Positions 16,285-25,212 of a stretch of DNA of 34,804 nucleotides are shown piece by piece. Position 1 is the stretch's first letter. Each line of letters opens with the position of its first letter. The notes below the pieces were generated by a model. It saw only the letters and a program-made list of their open reading frames with translations. It was not told the origin of the DNA and ran no database searches. A program made the position numbers and the translations under genes. Source of the DNA: Acetobacteraceae bacterium (GTDB lineage Bacteria > Pseudomonadota > Alphaproteobacteria > Acetobacterales > Acetobacteraceae); contig PKZM01000076.1 in assembly GCA_003133065.1 (NCBI GenBank), positions 43,693 through 78,496 of the forward strand, given 5' to 3'.

Positions 16285-17012
16285 CAGGCAGCGTCCGTGC
16301 AGGCCAGGATTTCCGCCAGATGCATCGCGCGCACACCCGCCTGCAGGCGGTTCAGGCCGCCGGCGATATGCATCAGGCAGGAATTGTCGCCGGCCGTCAC
16401 CACCTCGGCGCCGGTGGCGAGCACTGCGCGCATCTTGTCGGTGAGCATGGCGGTGGAGACTTCGGCATTCTTGATGGCGAAGGTGCCGCCGAAGCCGCAA
16501 CATTCTTCCTTGGCCGGCAATTCCACGAAATCCAGGCCGCGCACCGCATGCAGCAACGCAAGCGGCGCACCGCCAAGTTTGAGGCCCCGCAACGAGTTGC
16601 AGGAGGCGTGATAGGTGACGCGATGCGGATAATAGGCGCCGACATCTTCAAGTTTCAGCACCTGCGTCAGGAATTCGGAAAACTCGAACACGCGCGGGAT
16701 CAGCGCCTCCACCTCGCGCAGCAGCACCCCATCCTCGGCCGCCAGGCGCGGATACTGGCTGCGGATGGTGGAGGTGCAGGAGGTGGAGGGAACCACCACG
16801 GTGGGCGCATCGCGAAATGTTTCCACAAAGCGGCGCACCAGGGTGATCGCCTCCGGCCGGTAGCCGGAATTGCTGTGCATCTGGCCGCAACAGCTTTGCG
16901 TGGGGCGGAATTCCACCTGGTGGCCGAGCCGTTCCAGAACGGCAACGGCAGCCTGGCCGGTTTGGGGAAACAGCGTATCGTTGAAGCAGGTGATAAATAA
17001 CGAAACCTGCAT
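16284..17012 (-). CDS. lutA: LutA-family (Fe-S)-binding lactate utilization protein
   Basis: 242 residues. It has two CCG domains, as in GlpC/HdrB-like proteins. Their cysteine pairs are C41-C42 (SCCGQMHS) and C171-C172 (EECCGFGG), with further cysteines at C9 and C138 that probably help bind a cluster. It is the first recognised gene of lutABC. Its ATG at 17012 shares one base with the stop of the small upstream ORF (TGATG), the same coupling as between lutA and lutB. No LldR-type regulator or lactate permease gene is in the window. Confidence 0.93.
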   Translation of the reverse strand: MQVSLFITCFNDTLFPQTGQAAVAVLERLGHQVEFRPTQSCCGQMHSNSGYRPEAITLVRRFVETFRDAPTVVVPSTSCTSTIRSQYPRLAAEDGVLLREVEALIPRVFEFSEFLTQVLKLEDVGAYYPHRVTYHASCNSLRGLKLGGAPLALLHAVRGLDFVELPAKEECCGFGGTFAIKNAEVSTAMLTDKMRAVLATGAEVVTAGDNSCLMHIAGGLNRLQAGVRAMHLAEILACTDAA

Positions 17013-17200
17013 CAGACCAGCGCCATGCCAATGGCCAGACGGCGGCCGTCGCTCGGGTCGGGGTCCAGAACCATGGGGCGAAGTGTCTCCAGGGAGGCGG
17101 CAATACGCGCAACGATAGTGGCGAGTTCCGGGTGGCTGGTCTGGCGCGCCCCGCGGCAGGCGTGGCCCCGCATTCCATGCGGGCTACGACGGATGCTCAT
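17012..17200 (-). CDS. Small ORF translationally coupled to lutA, function unknown
   Basis: 62 codons from the ATG at 17200 (GTG one codon earlier). The stop TGA overlaps the lutA start as TGATG, exactly as lutA overlaps lutB. The product is basic at its N-terminus and then has a helix-like ELATIVARIAASLETLRPMV. There is no membrane segment or known motif. No strong ribosome site precedes it, and a hairpin repeat starts 15 bases upstream. The coupling argues for a real gene, but I do not recognise the family. It could simply be a translated leader. Confidence 0.45.
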   Translation of the reverse strand: MSIRRSPHGMRGHACRGARQTSHPELATIVARIAASLETLRPMVLDPDPSDGRRLAIGMALV

Positions 17201-17214
17201 CACAGCGAACAGGT

Positions 17215-17284
17215 AAAAGTTCGTTGCTTCTTTCTTTCAAGAAAGAAGGCCCTCTTTTCTGAAGAAAAGAAGCAAAAGACTTTT
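17215..17284. repeat. AT-rich hairpin repeat, copy 6 (inverted pair)
   Basis: Left half AAAAGTTCGTTGCTTC with stem CTTCTTTC/GAAAGAAG. The right half is inverted, ending GAAGCAAAAGACTTTT. It lies immediately after the corC stop codon, reading towards the lut genes. Confidence 0.82.
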
Positions 17285-17285
17285 A

Positions 17286-18179
17286 TCACTTTGGTGCCGA
17301 CTCCAGGGCGGGCAGTTTCGCGCGGAGGCGGCGGATGCGGCGGGCGTCCGAGTCCAGCACGCGGAACTCCGTGCCCGACTCGTGGCTGATCACCTCGCCA
17401 CGGGCAGGCACGCGTCCTGCCAATGTAAATACCAGGCCACCCACCGTATCGATATCGGCGTCCCGTTCCTCCTCGGTCAGCAACGGCCCGACGCGGGCCT
17501 CGAAATCCTCCACCTTCATCCGCGCATCCAGATCCAGCGTGCCATCGGCACGCTCCACCACCATCGGCAGATCCGGCTCGTCATGCTCGTCCGCAATATC
17601 GCCGACGATGGTCTCCACCAGATCCTCGATCGTCAGCAGGCCGTCGATGCCGCCATATTCGTCCACCACAAGGGCCAGATGCACCCGCGCCACGCGCATT
17701 TGCAGCAGCAGGTCAAGCACCGGGATCTGCGGCGCCACCATCAGCGGCTTGCGCAGCACCGACTCCAGCCGAAAGGCGTCAGGCTTGCCGTCCCATGCGA
17801 ACACATCCTTGATGTGGACCATGCCCGCGATGTCATCCAATTGCTCGCGGAACACCGGCATGCGGGAATGGCCCTCGCGGCGGATCAGCTCCAGCGCCTG
17901 GTCCCAGGTGAGATCGATCGGCATGGCCACGATATCGGCCCGCGGCACCATCAGATCGTCCGCCGTCTTGCCGCGCAGGCGCAGCACGTTGGCGATCAGC
18001 GCCCGCTCCTGCCGGTCCAGCTCCGGCACCGCGCCCTCGGCATCGCCCGCGTCGGCGGCTTCCTGCACCAGCTCGGCGATCGACTCGCGCACGCCGTGAT
18101 CCTGGCCCCGCCGCCGGGCACGGTTGCCCAGAATGCTGCCGATGCGGTTCAGCAGCGTGGATCCAGCGGCGTCACTCAT
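17286..18179 (-). CDS. corC: CorC/HlyC-type CBS-domain protein
   Basis: 297 residues. After a short N-terminal helix come two CBS domains: the first around residues 70-130, starting [16 protein letters not shown], the second around 135-195. The segment [19 protein letters not shown] is characteristic. The C-terminal CorC_HlyC domain (about 210-290) contains [15 protein letters not shown]. In this family these proteins support Mg2+/Co2+ efflux; the older haemolysin label is not supported by the sequence. It has no membrane domain of its own. Its ATG overlaps the ybeY stop in ATGA, making it the last gene of the miaB-phoH-ybeY-corC run. Confidence 0.9.
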   Translation of the reverse strand: MSDAAGSTLLNRIGSILGNRARRRGQDHGVRESIAELVQEAADAGDAEGAVPELDRQERALIANVLRLRGKTADDLMVPRADIVAMPIDLTWDQALELIRREGHSRMPVFREQLDDIAGMVHIKDVFAWDGKPDAFRLESVLRKPLMVAPQIPVLDLLLQMRVARVHLALVVDEYGGIDGLLTIEDLVETIVGDIADEHDEPDLPMVVERADGTLDLDARMKVEDFEARVGPLLTEEERDADIDTVGGLVFTLAGRVPARGEVISHESGTEFRVLDSDARRIRRLRAKLPALESAPK

Positions 18180-18703
18180 CTTCGCTTCCAGGGGTTGGGC
18201 ACGCCGAGGCGGTGCAGGATGCGGGCTTCCGCCATTTCCATGCGACGCGCGTCGCCCACATGGTGGTGGTCGTGCCCACGCAAATGCAGGGCGCCATGCA
18301 CCACCAGATGCGCCAGGTGGTGGGCTGGCGATCGGCCGGCCGCGAAGGCCTCGCGCTTCACCGTGCCCAGCGCCAGCACGATATCGCCGCCGAGAAAACC
18401 GCCTGGGCCAGGGCCACCCCCTAGATCAAACGTCAGCACATTCGTCGGCTTGTTGCGTCGCCGGTGCAGGGCGTTGAGCTGCTTCACCTCCCGGTCGCTG
18501 GAGAGCACTATCGTGCCTGCACCGCCGGCGGCCGAGGCTGCCCGCGCGGCCAGCCGTTCGGCATCGCGCACCACGCCGCGCCATCCCGCATCCACCACCA
18601 GCACGGTAGGGCGCGTCTCACGCGCCGCCATCCGGGCCGGTCGTTTCGAAATCCCCGCCGCCTTGGTTGAAAGGCGGGCGGGGCTAGGACTGCCCGGTTC
18701 CAT
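18176..18703 (-). CDS. ybeY: YbeY, endoribonuclease / rRNA maturation factor
   Basis: 175 residues from the ATG at 18703, with GGGAG five bases upstream. A downstream Met at about 18632 would give the more usual length near 150. The zinc site [13 protein letters not shown] matches the HGxLHLxGHDH signature, and TNVLTF is also conserved. YbeY acts in 16S rRNA 3'-end processing and ribosome quality control. It overlaps phoH by 20 bases at its start and corC by four at its end, as in other alphaproteobacteria. Confidence 0.92.
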   Translation of the reverse strand: MEPGSPSPARLSTKAAGISKRPARMAARETRPTVLVVDAGWRGVVRDAERLAARAASAAGGAGTIVLSSDREVKQLNALHRRRNKPTNVLTFDLGGGPGPGGFLGGDIVLALGTVKREAFAAGRSPAHHLAHLVVHGALHLRGHDHHHVGDARRMEMAEARILHRLGVPNPWKRR

Positions 18704-19730
18704 CGCTCTCCCGGCGGGATTTGCCTCGCACGGTCTCCCGCGCTGCCGCCGCCCGCTGATCATAGGCGTCCACGATGCGTCCGACCAGGGGATGCCGCAC
18801 CACATCGCGCACACCAAAGCGCGCAAACCCGATGCCCTGCACACCCTCCAGTGTTTCCACCGCATCCCGCAGCCCGCTGCGCGTGCCGGGCGGCAGGTCG
18901 ATCTGCGTGAGATCGCCGGTGATCACCATCCGCGTGCCCTCGCCCATGCGGGTGAGGAACATTTTCATCTGCGCCTCGGTCGTGTTCTGCGCCTCATCGA
19001 GGATCACGAAGGCATGGGCGAGTGTTCTGCCGCGCATAAAAGCGAGCGGGGCCACTTCGATCTCGCCGGTGCCCATGCGCCGGATCACCTGGTCGCCCGG
19101 CATCATGTCGTGCAGCGCGTCGTAGAGCGGGCGCAGATAGGGGTCGATCTTCTCCTTCAGATCACCGGGCAGAAAGCCCAGGCGCTCGCCGGCTTCCACG
19201 GCCGGGCGGCAGAGCACGATCCGCTCCACCCGTCCGGCCAGCAGCATCGCCACCGCCTGCGCCACCGCCAGATAGGTCTTCCCCGTGCCCGCCGGCCCGA
19301 GCGCGAACACCATCTCATGGCGGCCCAAAATATCCATGTAGGCCGACTGTCCGGGCGAGCGCGGTCCCACCGCGCCGCGGCGCGTGCGGATGGCGGGCAG
19401 ATCCGATAGCGGCAGGCGCGGATCCTCATCCGCGCCGCGCGCCGACATCCGGATGGCTGCGTCCACATCGCCGGAGGCCACACCCTCCCCCTTTTCCAAT
19501 CGCCGCCACAACCCGGTGAGCGCAGCCTGGGCCGCCTGCACCCGTTCGGGGTCACCGCTGATTGCCACCCGGTTGCCCCGGCAGGCAAGCCTGACGCCAA
19601 ACCCCTGTTCCAGCCTCACCAGGTGCCTGTCGTGATCGCCGAGCAGCAATGGCAGCAGGGCATTGTCATCAAACGCGAGGGTGACGGCGCGGCCGGCAAC
19701 CGGGGCGGTGGCGGTGTGTATTTGGGTCAA
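18684..19730 (-). CDS. phoH: PhoH-family ATPase
   Basis: 348 residues. The P-loop is GPAGTGKT (145-152) and the Walker B segment is FVILDEAQN. The N-terminal part (about 35-80) is the small KH-like domain common in PhoH proteins. This family is a predicted RNA-linked ATPase often found beside ybeY. The start is TTG at 19730, supported by AAGGAGAAG about eight bases upstream. The TTG overlaps the miaB stop in TTGA. Confidence 0.92.
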   Translation of the reverse strand: MTQIHTATAPVAGRAVTLAFDDNALLPLLLGDHDRHLVRLEQGFGVRLACRGNRVAISGDPERVQAAQAALTGLWRRLEKGEGVASGDVDAAIRMSARGADEDPRLPLSDLPAIRTRRGAVGPRSPGQSAYMDILGRHEMVFALGPAGTGKTYLAVAQAVAMLLAGRVERIVLCRPAVEAGERLGFLPGDLKEKIDPYLRPLYDALHDMMPGDQVIRRMGTGEIEVAPLAFMRGRTLAHAFVILDEAQNTTEAQMKMFLTRMGEGTRMVITGDLTQIDLPPGTRSGLRDAVETLEGVQGIGFARFGVRDVVRHPLVGRIVDAYDQRAAAARETVRGKSRRESDGTGQS

Positions 19731-21097
19731 GCGCAGGCCTTCTCCTTAAGGGTTGCTCCAGACAGTGAATTGGTGTGCGCGTCATCGATGCACACCATGA
19801 TCTCCTGGCCGATCAGCTCCGCCGGGCCGGTCAGGTGAACGGGTTGCAGGTAAGGCGACCGGCCCGCGATCTGCCCGCGGTGGCGGCCTTGCCCGGTGAT
19901 CAGCACGGGCAGGGTGAGCCCTACGCAGCGTGCGTTGAAATCGGCCTGCTGGGCGCGCAGCAGATCCTGCAGCGCATACAGCCGGCGATCCTTTTCCGCC
20001 TCCGGCACCTGGTGCGGCGCGCCGGCGGCGGGCGTTCCGGGGCGGGGCGAGTATTTGAAACTGAACGCCTGGGAAAAGCCGACGCTGCGGATCAGGTCCA
20101 GCGTCGCTTCGAAATCCGCCTCGGTTTCGCCGGGGTGGCCGACGATGAAATCCGACGACATTGCCAGATCCGGCCGGGCGGCGCGCAGCCGGCCGATCAG
20201 GCGCAGGTAATCGGCGGCGGTGTGCTTGCGGTTCATCGCCGCGAGCATCCGGTCGCTGCCGGACTGCACGGGCAGATGCAGGAACGGCATCAGCTGCGGC
20301 AGGTCGCCATGGGCGGCGATCAGGTCGTCGTCCATGTCGCGCGGGTGGGATGTGGTGTAGCGCAGGCGGGCGAGGCCAGGGATTTCCGCCAGCGCCCGCA
20401 GCAGCCGGGCCAGCGTTTGGGGCGTGCCATCCGGCCCTGCGCCATGCCAGGCATTTACGTTCTGGCCGAGCAGGGTGATCTCGCGCACGCCCGCCGCCAC
20501 CATGCGCCGCGCTTCGGCGATGATCGCGGCGGCCGGGCGGCTGGCTTCGGCACCGCGGGTGTAGGGGACGACGCAAAAGCTGCAGAACTTGTCGCAGCCC
20601 TCCTGGATCGTCAGGAACGCAGTGATGCCGCCGGCACTCTGCGGCGCCGCCGCGTCGGGTAAAAAATCAAATTTTTGTTCGGCGGGGAAGTCGGTGTCGA
20701 TCACCGTGCCGGCCGCACGCGCCGCCTGGGCCACCATCTCCGGCAGGCGATGATAGGTTTGCGGCCCGAGGATGATGTCCACGTACGGCGCGCGGGCGAG
20801 AATCTCGCGGCCCTCCGCCTGGGCGACGCAGCCGGCCACCGCCAGGATTGTGTTATGGCCGGCTTCGGCCCGGGCGTTCTTCACCAGGCGCAGCCGGCCG
20901 AGCTCGGAAAACACTTTTTCGGTGGCGCGGTCGCGGATGTGGCACGTGTTGAGGATCACCATGTCGGCGTCCTCCGGCCCTTCGGCCGGCGCGTAGCCCA
21001 GGGGCGCCAGCACATCGGCCATGCGGGCGCTATCATACACGTTCATCTGGCAGCCCCAGGTGATGACGTGCAGGCGCTTGGGGGTTGAGATTGGCAT
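19727..21097 (-). CDS. miaB: MiaB, tRNA-2-methylthio-N6-isopentenyladenosine synthase
   Basis: 456 residues. It is a radical SAM methylthiotransferase that modifies A37 of tRNAs reading UNN codons. The N-terminal MTTase domain holds the auxiliary cluster cysteines C16, C52 and C90. The radical SAM motif is C168-x3-C172-x2-C175 ([10 protein letters not shown]). The C-terminal TRAM domain is seen around residues 385-445 ([20 protein letters not shown]). It is the first gene of the miaB-phoH-ybeY-corC set. Confidence 0.95.
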   Translation of the reverse strand: MPISTPKRLHVITWGCQMNVYDSARMADVLAPLGYAPAEGPEDADMVILNTCHIRDRATEKVFSELGRLRLVKNARAEAGHNTILAVAGCVAQAEGREILARAPYVDIILGPQTYHRLPEMVAQAARAAGTVIDTDFPAEQKFDFLPDAAAPQSAGGITAFLTIQEGCDKFCSFCVVPYTRGAEASRPAAAIIAEARRMVAAGVREITLLGQNVNAWHGAGPDGTPQTLARLLRALAEIPGLARLRYTTSHPRDMDDDLIAAHGDLPQLMPFLHLPVQSGSDRMLAAMNRKHTAADYLRLIGRLRAARPDLAMSSDFIVGHPGETEADFEATLDLIRSVGFSQAFSFKYSPRPGTPAAGAPHQVPEAEKDRRLYALQDLLRAQQADFNARCVGLTLPVLITGQGRHRGQIAGRSPYLQPVHLTGPAELIGQEIMVCIDDAHTNSLSGATLKEKACA

Positions 21098-21226
21098 CAG
21101 ACGGGGCTCCGGTCCTGTCCAGGCAGTTGGACGAAGGACGGAGGAATCGGGTCGGGAAGGTTCGCCGTCAACTGTTTCCCGCGTCTGGCATGCAATGCTC
21201 CGTGTGCGTGGCCTATCCTGCGTAAT

Positions 21227-21267
21227 GAAACCGAGTCTGCGTCAAGTGAAGAAACCGAGACTGGGTC
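21227..21267. promoter_or_regulatory. Direct repeat GAAACCGAG(T/A)CTG(C/G)GTC, two copies
   Basis: Copies at 21227-21243 and 21251-21267 differ at two of 17 positions. Their starts are 24 bases apart and the second ends ten bases before a -35-like TTGAAT. The arrangement fits tandem sites for an activator, but no regulator gene is nearby. Confidence 0.4.
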
Positions 21268-21276
21268 CCTGGGCCG

Positions 21277-21306
21277 TTGAATAATCGTCAATTTAGGGCA
21301 TAAAAT
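21277..21306 (+). promoter_or_regulatory. Possible sigma70-type promoter
   Basis: TTGAAT (21277-21282) and TAAAAT (21301-21306) with an 18-base spacer, in an AT-rich patch. It would transcribe rightwards through hairpin repeat copy 7 to the DTG-protease gene at 21547, giving a leader of about 230 bases. Confidence 0.4.
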
Positions 21307-21397
21307 AGGAAAAGTCACTCTATTTGGTGCCGCCGTGGACCAGGCTATTGCGGCCGCCGCGGCCAACCGGCTTTCGCCGGCAGCGGGCGCAATGGTT

Positions 21398-21432
21398 AAA
21401 AGTTTTTTGGTTCTTTTTTTCAAAAAAGAACA
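21398..21432. repeat. AT-rich hairpin repeat, copy 7 (GTTC/GAAC subtype)
   Basis: AAAAGTTTTTTGGTTC followed by the GTTC...GAAC stem, like copy 4. It too is preceded by GCAGCGGGCGC (21380-21390). It is the only copy in the window upstream of a gene rather than directly behind one. Confidence 0.8.
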
Positions 21433-21546
21433 TGCTTCGTTCATGGATTACGTTGTCGGGAACGGCTTGTTGGTCCGTGCACGGCACCCTATCGTATCGG
21501 TGGCGACCCATTTCGCGGGCTCCGCCACGCTCGGGGGGATCGTTGC

Positions 21547-22506
21547 GTGTTTCTCAAACGCGTGGTTGTTGCCGGCCTGCTGTGGGGCTGCCTGTTTTCC
21601 GCAGCCCGACCCAGCCCTTGCGTGCTCGCGCTCAACTCGCAATTGCCGCTGCGCTCAACGACCGGCCATAAGCTGGTCGATGCCCTGATCGATGAGCAGC
21701 CGGCAACCCTGATTTTCGATACCGGCGCCTACAGCAGCCTGCTGACCACGCAAGCTGTCAGCCGGCTTCACCTGCATGCCGATCAGGACTTTTCTGAACG
21801 CTTCCGCGGTCCCGAGGATCCATGGACGGTCAGCGGCATCGGCGGCGCGCGCCTGGCGACGTGGGTGATGGCAAAACACGTCCAGGTGGGAGCGCTCAGC
21901 GGACGGCATTTTCACTTCCTCACCATCGACGGAAAAATGCATGACGGGCTGCTTGGGAACGATATCCTCAAGGGCTACGACGTCGATCTCGATTTTCCCG
22001 GCAAGGAGATCCGGCTTTACAAAACCTACGGGGATTGCGCAGCGCCGAAAGTGTTTCTCACACCGCCGCTCTATGTCGTGCCATTGATCCTGGAGAACGA
22101 CACGTCCGTCATGTCACCGTTGGTCAAAGTGACAGTCGATGGGCATGATCTGGTGGCGCTGATCGATACGGGCGCCTCGAGCAGCGCGCTCTACCAGCGC
22201 GGCGCGGCCAAGATCGGGCTGGCACCCAAAGACCTCGCCGCGGACCGCCAGGGCACGACGACGGGTGTAGGTCCGCAGGAAGTGCCGGTTTCCAGCCATA
22301 TTTTCGCAAGCGTCACCGTCGGCGATCTGACGCTGCGGCATATGCCGATCGACATCATGCAGGCCGACGATGAGCCGCCGGTGGACATGCTGCTGGGGGC
22401 CGATTTTCAGCAGCGCATCCATCTGTGGATATCCTATTCGTCCCAAAAGCTCGTCATGCAGTTTCCGCCTTCCGCCTCGCCGGCAGCGCCTGGTGGAGCG
22501 CCCTGA
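21547..22506 (+). CDS. Exported protein with two retropepsin-like aspartic protease domains
   Basis: 319 residues from a GTG with a G-rich ribosome site about eight bases upstream. A signal peptide (LKRVVVAGLLWGCLFSAA) suggests export to the periplasm. Two similar halves follow. The first has IFDTGAYSS (D58) and LLGNDIL (135-141). The second has LIDTGASSS (D207) and LLGADFQ (282-288). Each half thus carries the DTG active-site triad and the ILG-like strand of a retropepsin fold. One polypeptide could form the two-Asp catalytic centre without dimerising. The substrate is unknown, and a non-proteolytic role cannot be excluded. Confidence 0.75.
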   Translation: MFLKRVVVAGLLWGCLFSAARPSPCVLALNSQLPLRSTTGHKLVDALIDEQPATLIFDTGAYSSLLTTQAVSRLHLHADQDFSERFRGPEDPWTVSGIGGARLATWVMAKHVQVGALSGRHFHFLTIDGKMHDGLLGNDILKGYDVDLDFPGKEIRLYKTYGDCAAPKVFLTPPLYVVPLILENDTSVMSPLVKVTVDGHDLVALIDTGASSSALYQRGAAKIGLAPKDLAADRQGTTTGVGPQEVPVSSHIFASVTVGDLTLRHMPIDIMQADDEPPVDMLLGADFQQRIHLWISYSSQKLVMQFPPSASPAAPGGAP

Positions 22507-22550
22507 GGGATCGTGCGAAGCGTGTCGACTTGTTGAACGGAGGTGGTGCG

Positions 22551-23354
22551 ATGGCAACCAATTATTACCTGGCGGTCGCGGACAAGGCGCCGGGCGAGGC
22601 AAACTGGTCGATCCTGTTCCCGGCGTTTCCGGGGGTCACCTCGGTCGCAGAGCGCTTTGCCGACATCATGCGACAGGCCAAGGACGCGCTGGCGACCGCA
22701 GTGGAAGATATCGAAGCGGAGGATGCGTCTCTTCCGCCGTCTATCGAGGAAGGATCGATCCCGATTTTGATCGTGCCGGCATTCACGATCCGGTCGCCCT
22801 GCTCGTGCCGGCGGCTCCGCGACAGCACAATTCAAAGTCTTTTGCTTCTTTTCTTCAGAAAAGAAGATCTGTCTTCCCTTCCTCCAACAGCGCCTCGCGC
22901 AACGCCTGCCAACTCTCCCGATCCGGCGCGCAAATCAGCCCGCCCTCCACCAGCCCCGGCACGTAGGCCGAGCCATCAAAACGCGCGGCATAGCCGCCGG
23001 CCTCGCGGTGGAGCAGCCAGCCGGGGAGGTGGTCCCAGGGCATCAGGCGGTGGAACATCAGGAAATGACAATGCCCCGCCGCGAGCATGCGATATTCGTG
23101 CGCCGCACACCGAAAATCCCAGATCTGCGCCACGCGCGCGAGATTGGGCAGCGCGATGTCGCGCAAAGGCCGCGGCAAGTAGCGCCACGACGCGGCGCCG
23201 GTCATCCGCGAGACAGAAACGGCGGCGGCGACGTGAAGCTCGGTGCGGACAGGCTCGGTGCCATGTTCCCAGGCGCCCTCGCCACGCACGGCGAGCGACG
23301 ATGTGTCCAGCACCGGATCATGGATCACGGCAGCGGCAACTTCGCCGCGGATGA
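22551..23354 (+). pseudogene. HicB-like antitoxin fragment fused to repeat and antisense sequence
   Basis: The ATG at 22551 has a strong ribosome site (GGAGG, seven bases upstream). The first 70-odd residues (MATNYYLAVADKAPGEANWS, then FPAFPGVTSVAERFADIMRQ and AKDALATAVEDIEAED) fit the small HicB/UPF0150 domain. Around residue 85 the frame leaves the family and enters hairpin repeat copy 8. It then runs antisense through the monophosphatase gene to 23354. No C-terminal DNA-binding part and no hicA toxin gene are present. I read it as a truncated, probably non-functional or solitary HicB-like gene. The repeat junction may be what cut it. Confidence 0.55.
22834..22868. repeat. AT-rich hairpin repeat, copy 8 (single)
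   Basis: CAAAGTCTTTTGCTTC with a nine-base-pair stem and TTCA loop. It lies where the HicB-like frame and the opposing monophosphatase gene meet, and supplies the last residues and stop of the latter. Confidence 0.78.
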
Positions 23355-23706
23355 CCGCCGCGGCCATCGTGCCGAAGAGCGGCAGGCCGGCGGCATAATT
23401 GGAAGTACCGTCCACGGGATCGACGACGAAGGCGAGATCGGCATCGGCAAGCTGGCCGAGCAGCGCCGGGTTCCGGCTTGCCGCTTCCTCGCCGACGACG
23501 AGGCAGCCGGGAAAAAGCCGCCGCAGCCCCTGGGTGATCATGGCTTCAGCCGCCTCATCGGCATCCGTCACCAGATCCAGCGGCCCGGTCTTCATGCGGA
23601 TTTCGGTGCCCGAAAGCTTGCGGAAGCGCGGCATGATCTCCGTGCGCGCCGCCCCCCTGAGCAGCAGATCTACCTCCTCCGCCTGTCTGATGGTGAAAGT
23701 GGCCAC
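22855..23706 (-). CDS. Inositol monophosphatase family protein
   Basis: 283 residues from the GTG at 23706. The open frame extends to 23796, but those residues come from a hairpin repeat. The metal and phosphate site is clear: GEEAAS, then FVVDPVDGTSNYAAGLPLFG (the DPxDGT signature), and late MPWDHLPGWLLHREAGG (the WDxxxG motif). The fold covers inositol-1-phosphatase, histidinol-phosphatase and CysQ-like enzymes, so the substrate is not fixed by sequence. The last codons (EEGKTDLLF) and the stop lie in hairpin repeat copy 8, so the native C-terminus may have been replaced. Confidence 0.85.
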   Translation of the reverse strand: MATFTIRQAEEVDLLLRGAARTEIMPRFRKLSGTEIRMKTGPLDLVTDADEAAEAMITQGLRRLFPGCLVVGEEAASRNPALLGQLADADLAFVVDPVDGTSNYAAGLPLFGTMAAAVIRGEVAAAVIHDPVLDTSSLAVRGEGAWEHGTEPVRTELHVAAAVSVSRMTGAASWRYLPRPLRDIALPNLARVAQIWDFRCAAHEYRMLAAGHCHFLMFHRLMPWDHLPGWLLHREAGGYAARFDGSAYVPGLVEGGLICAPDRESWQALREALLEEGKTDLLF

Positions 23707-23731
23707 GAGCCTATCTGCGAGCGAACAGGAT

Positions 23732-23806
23732 AAAAGTTTTTTGCTTCTTTTTTTCAAAAAAGAAGGATTCTTCTTTTTCTGAAGAAAAAGAAGCAAAAAG
23801 ACTTTT
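23732..23806. repeat. AT-rich hairpin repeat, copy 9 (inverted pair)
   Basis: Left half AAAAGTTTTTTGCTTC with its hairpin. The right half is inverted, with a ten-base-pair CTTTTTC/GAAAAAG-type stem, and ends GAAGCAAAAAGACTTTT. It sits directly after the hflX stop (23809), before the monophosphatase start. Confidence 0.82.
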
Positions 23807-23808
23807 AT

Positions 23809-25212
23809 TCATGGGGTACGTTCAAAACGGGCACGGTCCGCGGGGAGGAGGCGTACGCGTACGTGGGCGGCATCTTCGTCGTCCTCGCGGCCGATCACCT
23901 CGCCATGCGCGTACAGCCAGGCGAGGCGGGCGCCGTCAGCATGGGCGATGTCGTAATCGGCCTGCTCCATGCCGGCGGCGATACGCGTGTCCAGCGCGGC
24001 CTTCAGCGCCTCCAGCCCCTCGCCGGTGATGGCGGAAACGGCCACGCTGCCGGGGCGCGGCGGCAGGGCATCCGCGCCGCCGAGCAGATCCGCCTTGTTC
24101 AGCACCTCGATCGTGCGCTGGGCGAAATCCTCGTCCAGCGTGCCATCCCGCGCCATGCCCTCCAGCACGCCCAGCACATCGCCGCGCTGCGCGGCACTAT
24201 CGGGGTGGGCCGCGTCGCGCACATGCAGGATTACATCAGCCTCGGCCACCTCCTCCAGCGTGGCGCGGAAGGCGGCCACGAGCTCGGTGGGCAACTGGCT
24301 GATGAAGCCCACCGTGTCGGAGAGGATCACCCGCCTTCCGCTGGGCAAAACCAACCCGCGCATGGTGGGATCCAACGTGGCGAACAACTGGTCGCGCGCG
24401 GTCACCTCCGCCCCGGTCAGCGCATTGAACAGCGTGGATTTGCCGGCGTTGGTGTAGCCCACCAGCGCCACCACCGGGAACGGCACCTTCTTGCGGGCGG
24501 AGCGGTGCAGGCCGCGGGTGCGGCGCACCTGGTCCAGCTCGCGCTTGAGGCGCACGATACGGTCCGTGATCAGCCGGCGGTCGGCCTCGATCTGGGTTTC
24601 ACCGGGGCCGCCGAGAAAGCCAAAGCCGCCGCGCTGCCGCTCCAAGTGGGTCCAGCTCCGCACCAGGCGGGAGCGCTGATACTCCAGATGCGCCAGTTCC
24701 ACCTGGAGCGAGCCTTCACGCGTGGCCGCGCGCTCGCCGAAAATGTCCAGGATCAGGCCGGTGCGGTCGATCACCTTGCAGCCCCAGCCGCGCTCCAGAT
24801 TGCGCTGCTGCACCGGGCTGAGCGCCGCATCGACGATCGCGACAGTGACGTGTTCCTCGTTCAGATGCAGCTTCTCGGCCGCCATCTGCCCCTCGCCCAG
24901 CAATGTGGAGGGCCGGCGGGCGCGCAGCGGCAGGATGGAGGTATGCACCACAACAAGGCCGATCGAGGTGGCCAGGCCCACCGCCTCGGCCAGCCGCGCC
25001 TCGGCAGCGCGCGAGGGGTCGGTGCCGTTACGTTCGGCGGCGCTGGGGCGCTCCCAAGGCAGGATCACCGCGGCGCGGGTGGGCGCCGGCCCCGCATCGT
25101 GACCGCCGGCGGCCCGGCCCTGGGGCGTGGACTCGCCGGCATCGTCGGTGTCGTCAGAAATCCTGATCGCCAGAACTACCCTCCCTGGCGCCGACCCCTT
25201 GGGTGCCGGCAT
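23809..25212 (-). CDS. hflX: HflX, ribosome-associated GTPase
   Basis: 467 residues from the first ATG (25212), which lies 59 bases inside hfq. HflX splits stalled ribosomes under stress. The N-terminal HflX domain has [13 protein letters not shown]. The linker [19 protein letters not shown] is family-specific. The GTPase motifs are GYTNAGKST (G1), [10 protein letters not shown] (G3) and NKADLL (G4). No ribosome site precedes 25212, while AGGGAGGG (25171-25178) lies just inside the frame with no ordinary start codon at the right distance after it. The exact start is therefore open; a GTG before ILPWERP is possible. Confidence 0.93.
   Translation of the reverse strand: MPAPKGSAPGRVVLAIRISDDTDDAGESTPQGRAAGGHDAGPAPTRAAVILPWERPSAAERNGTDPSRAAEARLAEAVGLATSIGLVVVHTSILPLRARRPSTLLGEGQMAAEKLHLNEEHVTVAIVDAALSPVQQRNLERGWGCKVIDRTGLILDIFGERAATREGSLQVELAHLEYQRSRLVRSWTHLERQRGGFGFLGGPGETQIEADRRLITDRIVRLKRELDQVRRTRGLHRSARKKVPFPVVALVGYTNAGKSTLFNALTGAEVTARDQLFATLDPTMRGLVLPSGRRVILSDTVGFISQLPTELVAAFRATLEEVAEADVILHVRDAAHPDSAAQRGDVLGVLEGMARDGTLDEDFAQRTIEVLNKADLLGGADALPPRPGSVAVSAITGEGLEALKAALDTRIAAGMEQADYDIAHADGARLAWLYAHGEVIGREDDEDAAHVRVRLLPADRARFERTP

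Larger units (their letters stand above)
21098..21546. other. Intergenic region between miaB and the DTG-protease gene
   Basis: 449 bases between divergent genes. It holds a 17-base direct repeat (21227-21243 and 21251-21267), a likely rightward promoter (21277-21306) and a single hairpin repeat (copy 7). Open frames in it look like chance: they are short, rich in repeat-derived KSFLVLFFKKE-type residues, and lack a family. Confidence 0.5.

Noticed and set aside
17382-19409. 675-codon rightward open frame opposite corC, ybeY and phoH
   Set aside because: It covers three well-supported genes on the other strand and has shadow-like composition.
21098-21444. Leftward open frame ending exactly at the miaB start
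   Set aside because: The overlap is suggestive, but the product starts with repeat-derived residues, crosses the promoter and direct repeat, and resembles no family.
23707-23796. 30-residue N-terminal extension of the monophosphatase
   Set aside because: It consists mostly of the repeat-derived residues NPSFLKKRSKKLL and lies in repeat copy 9.
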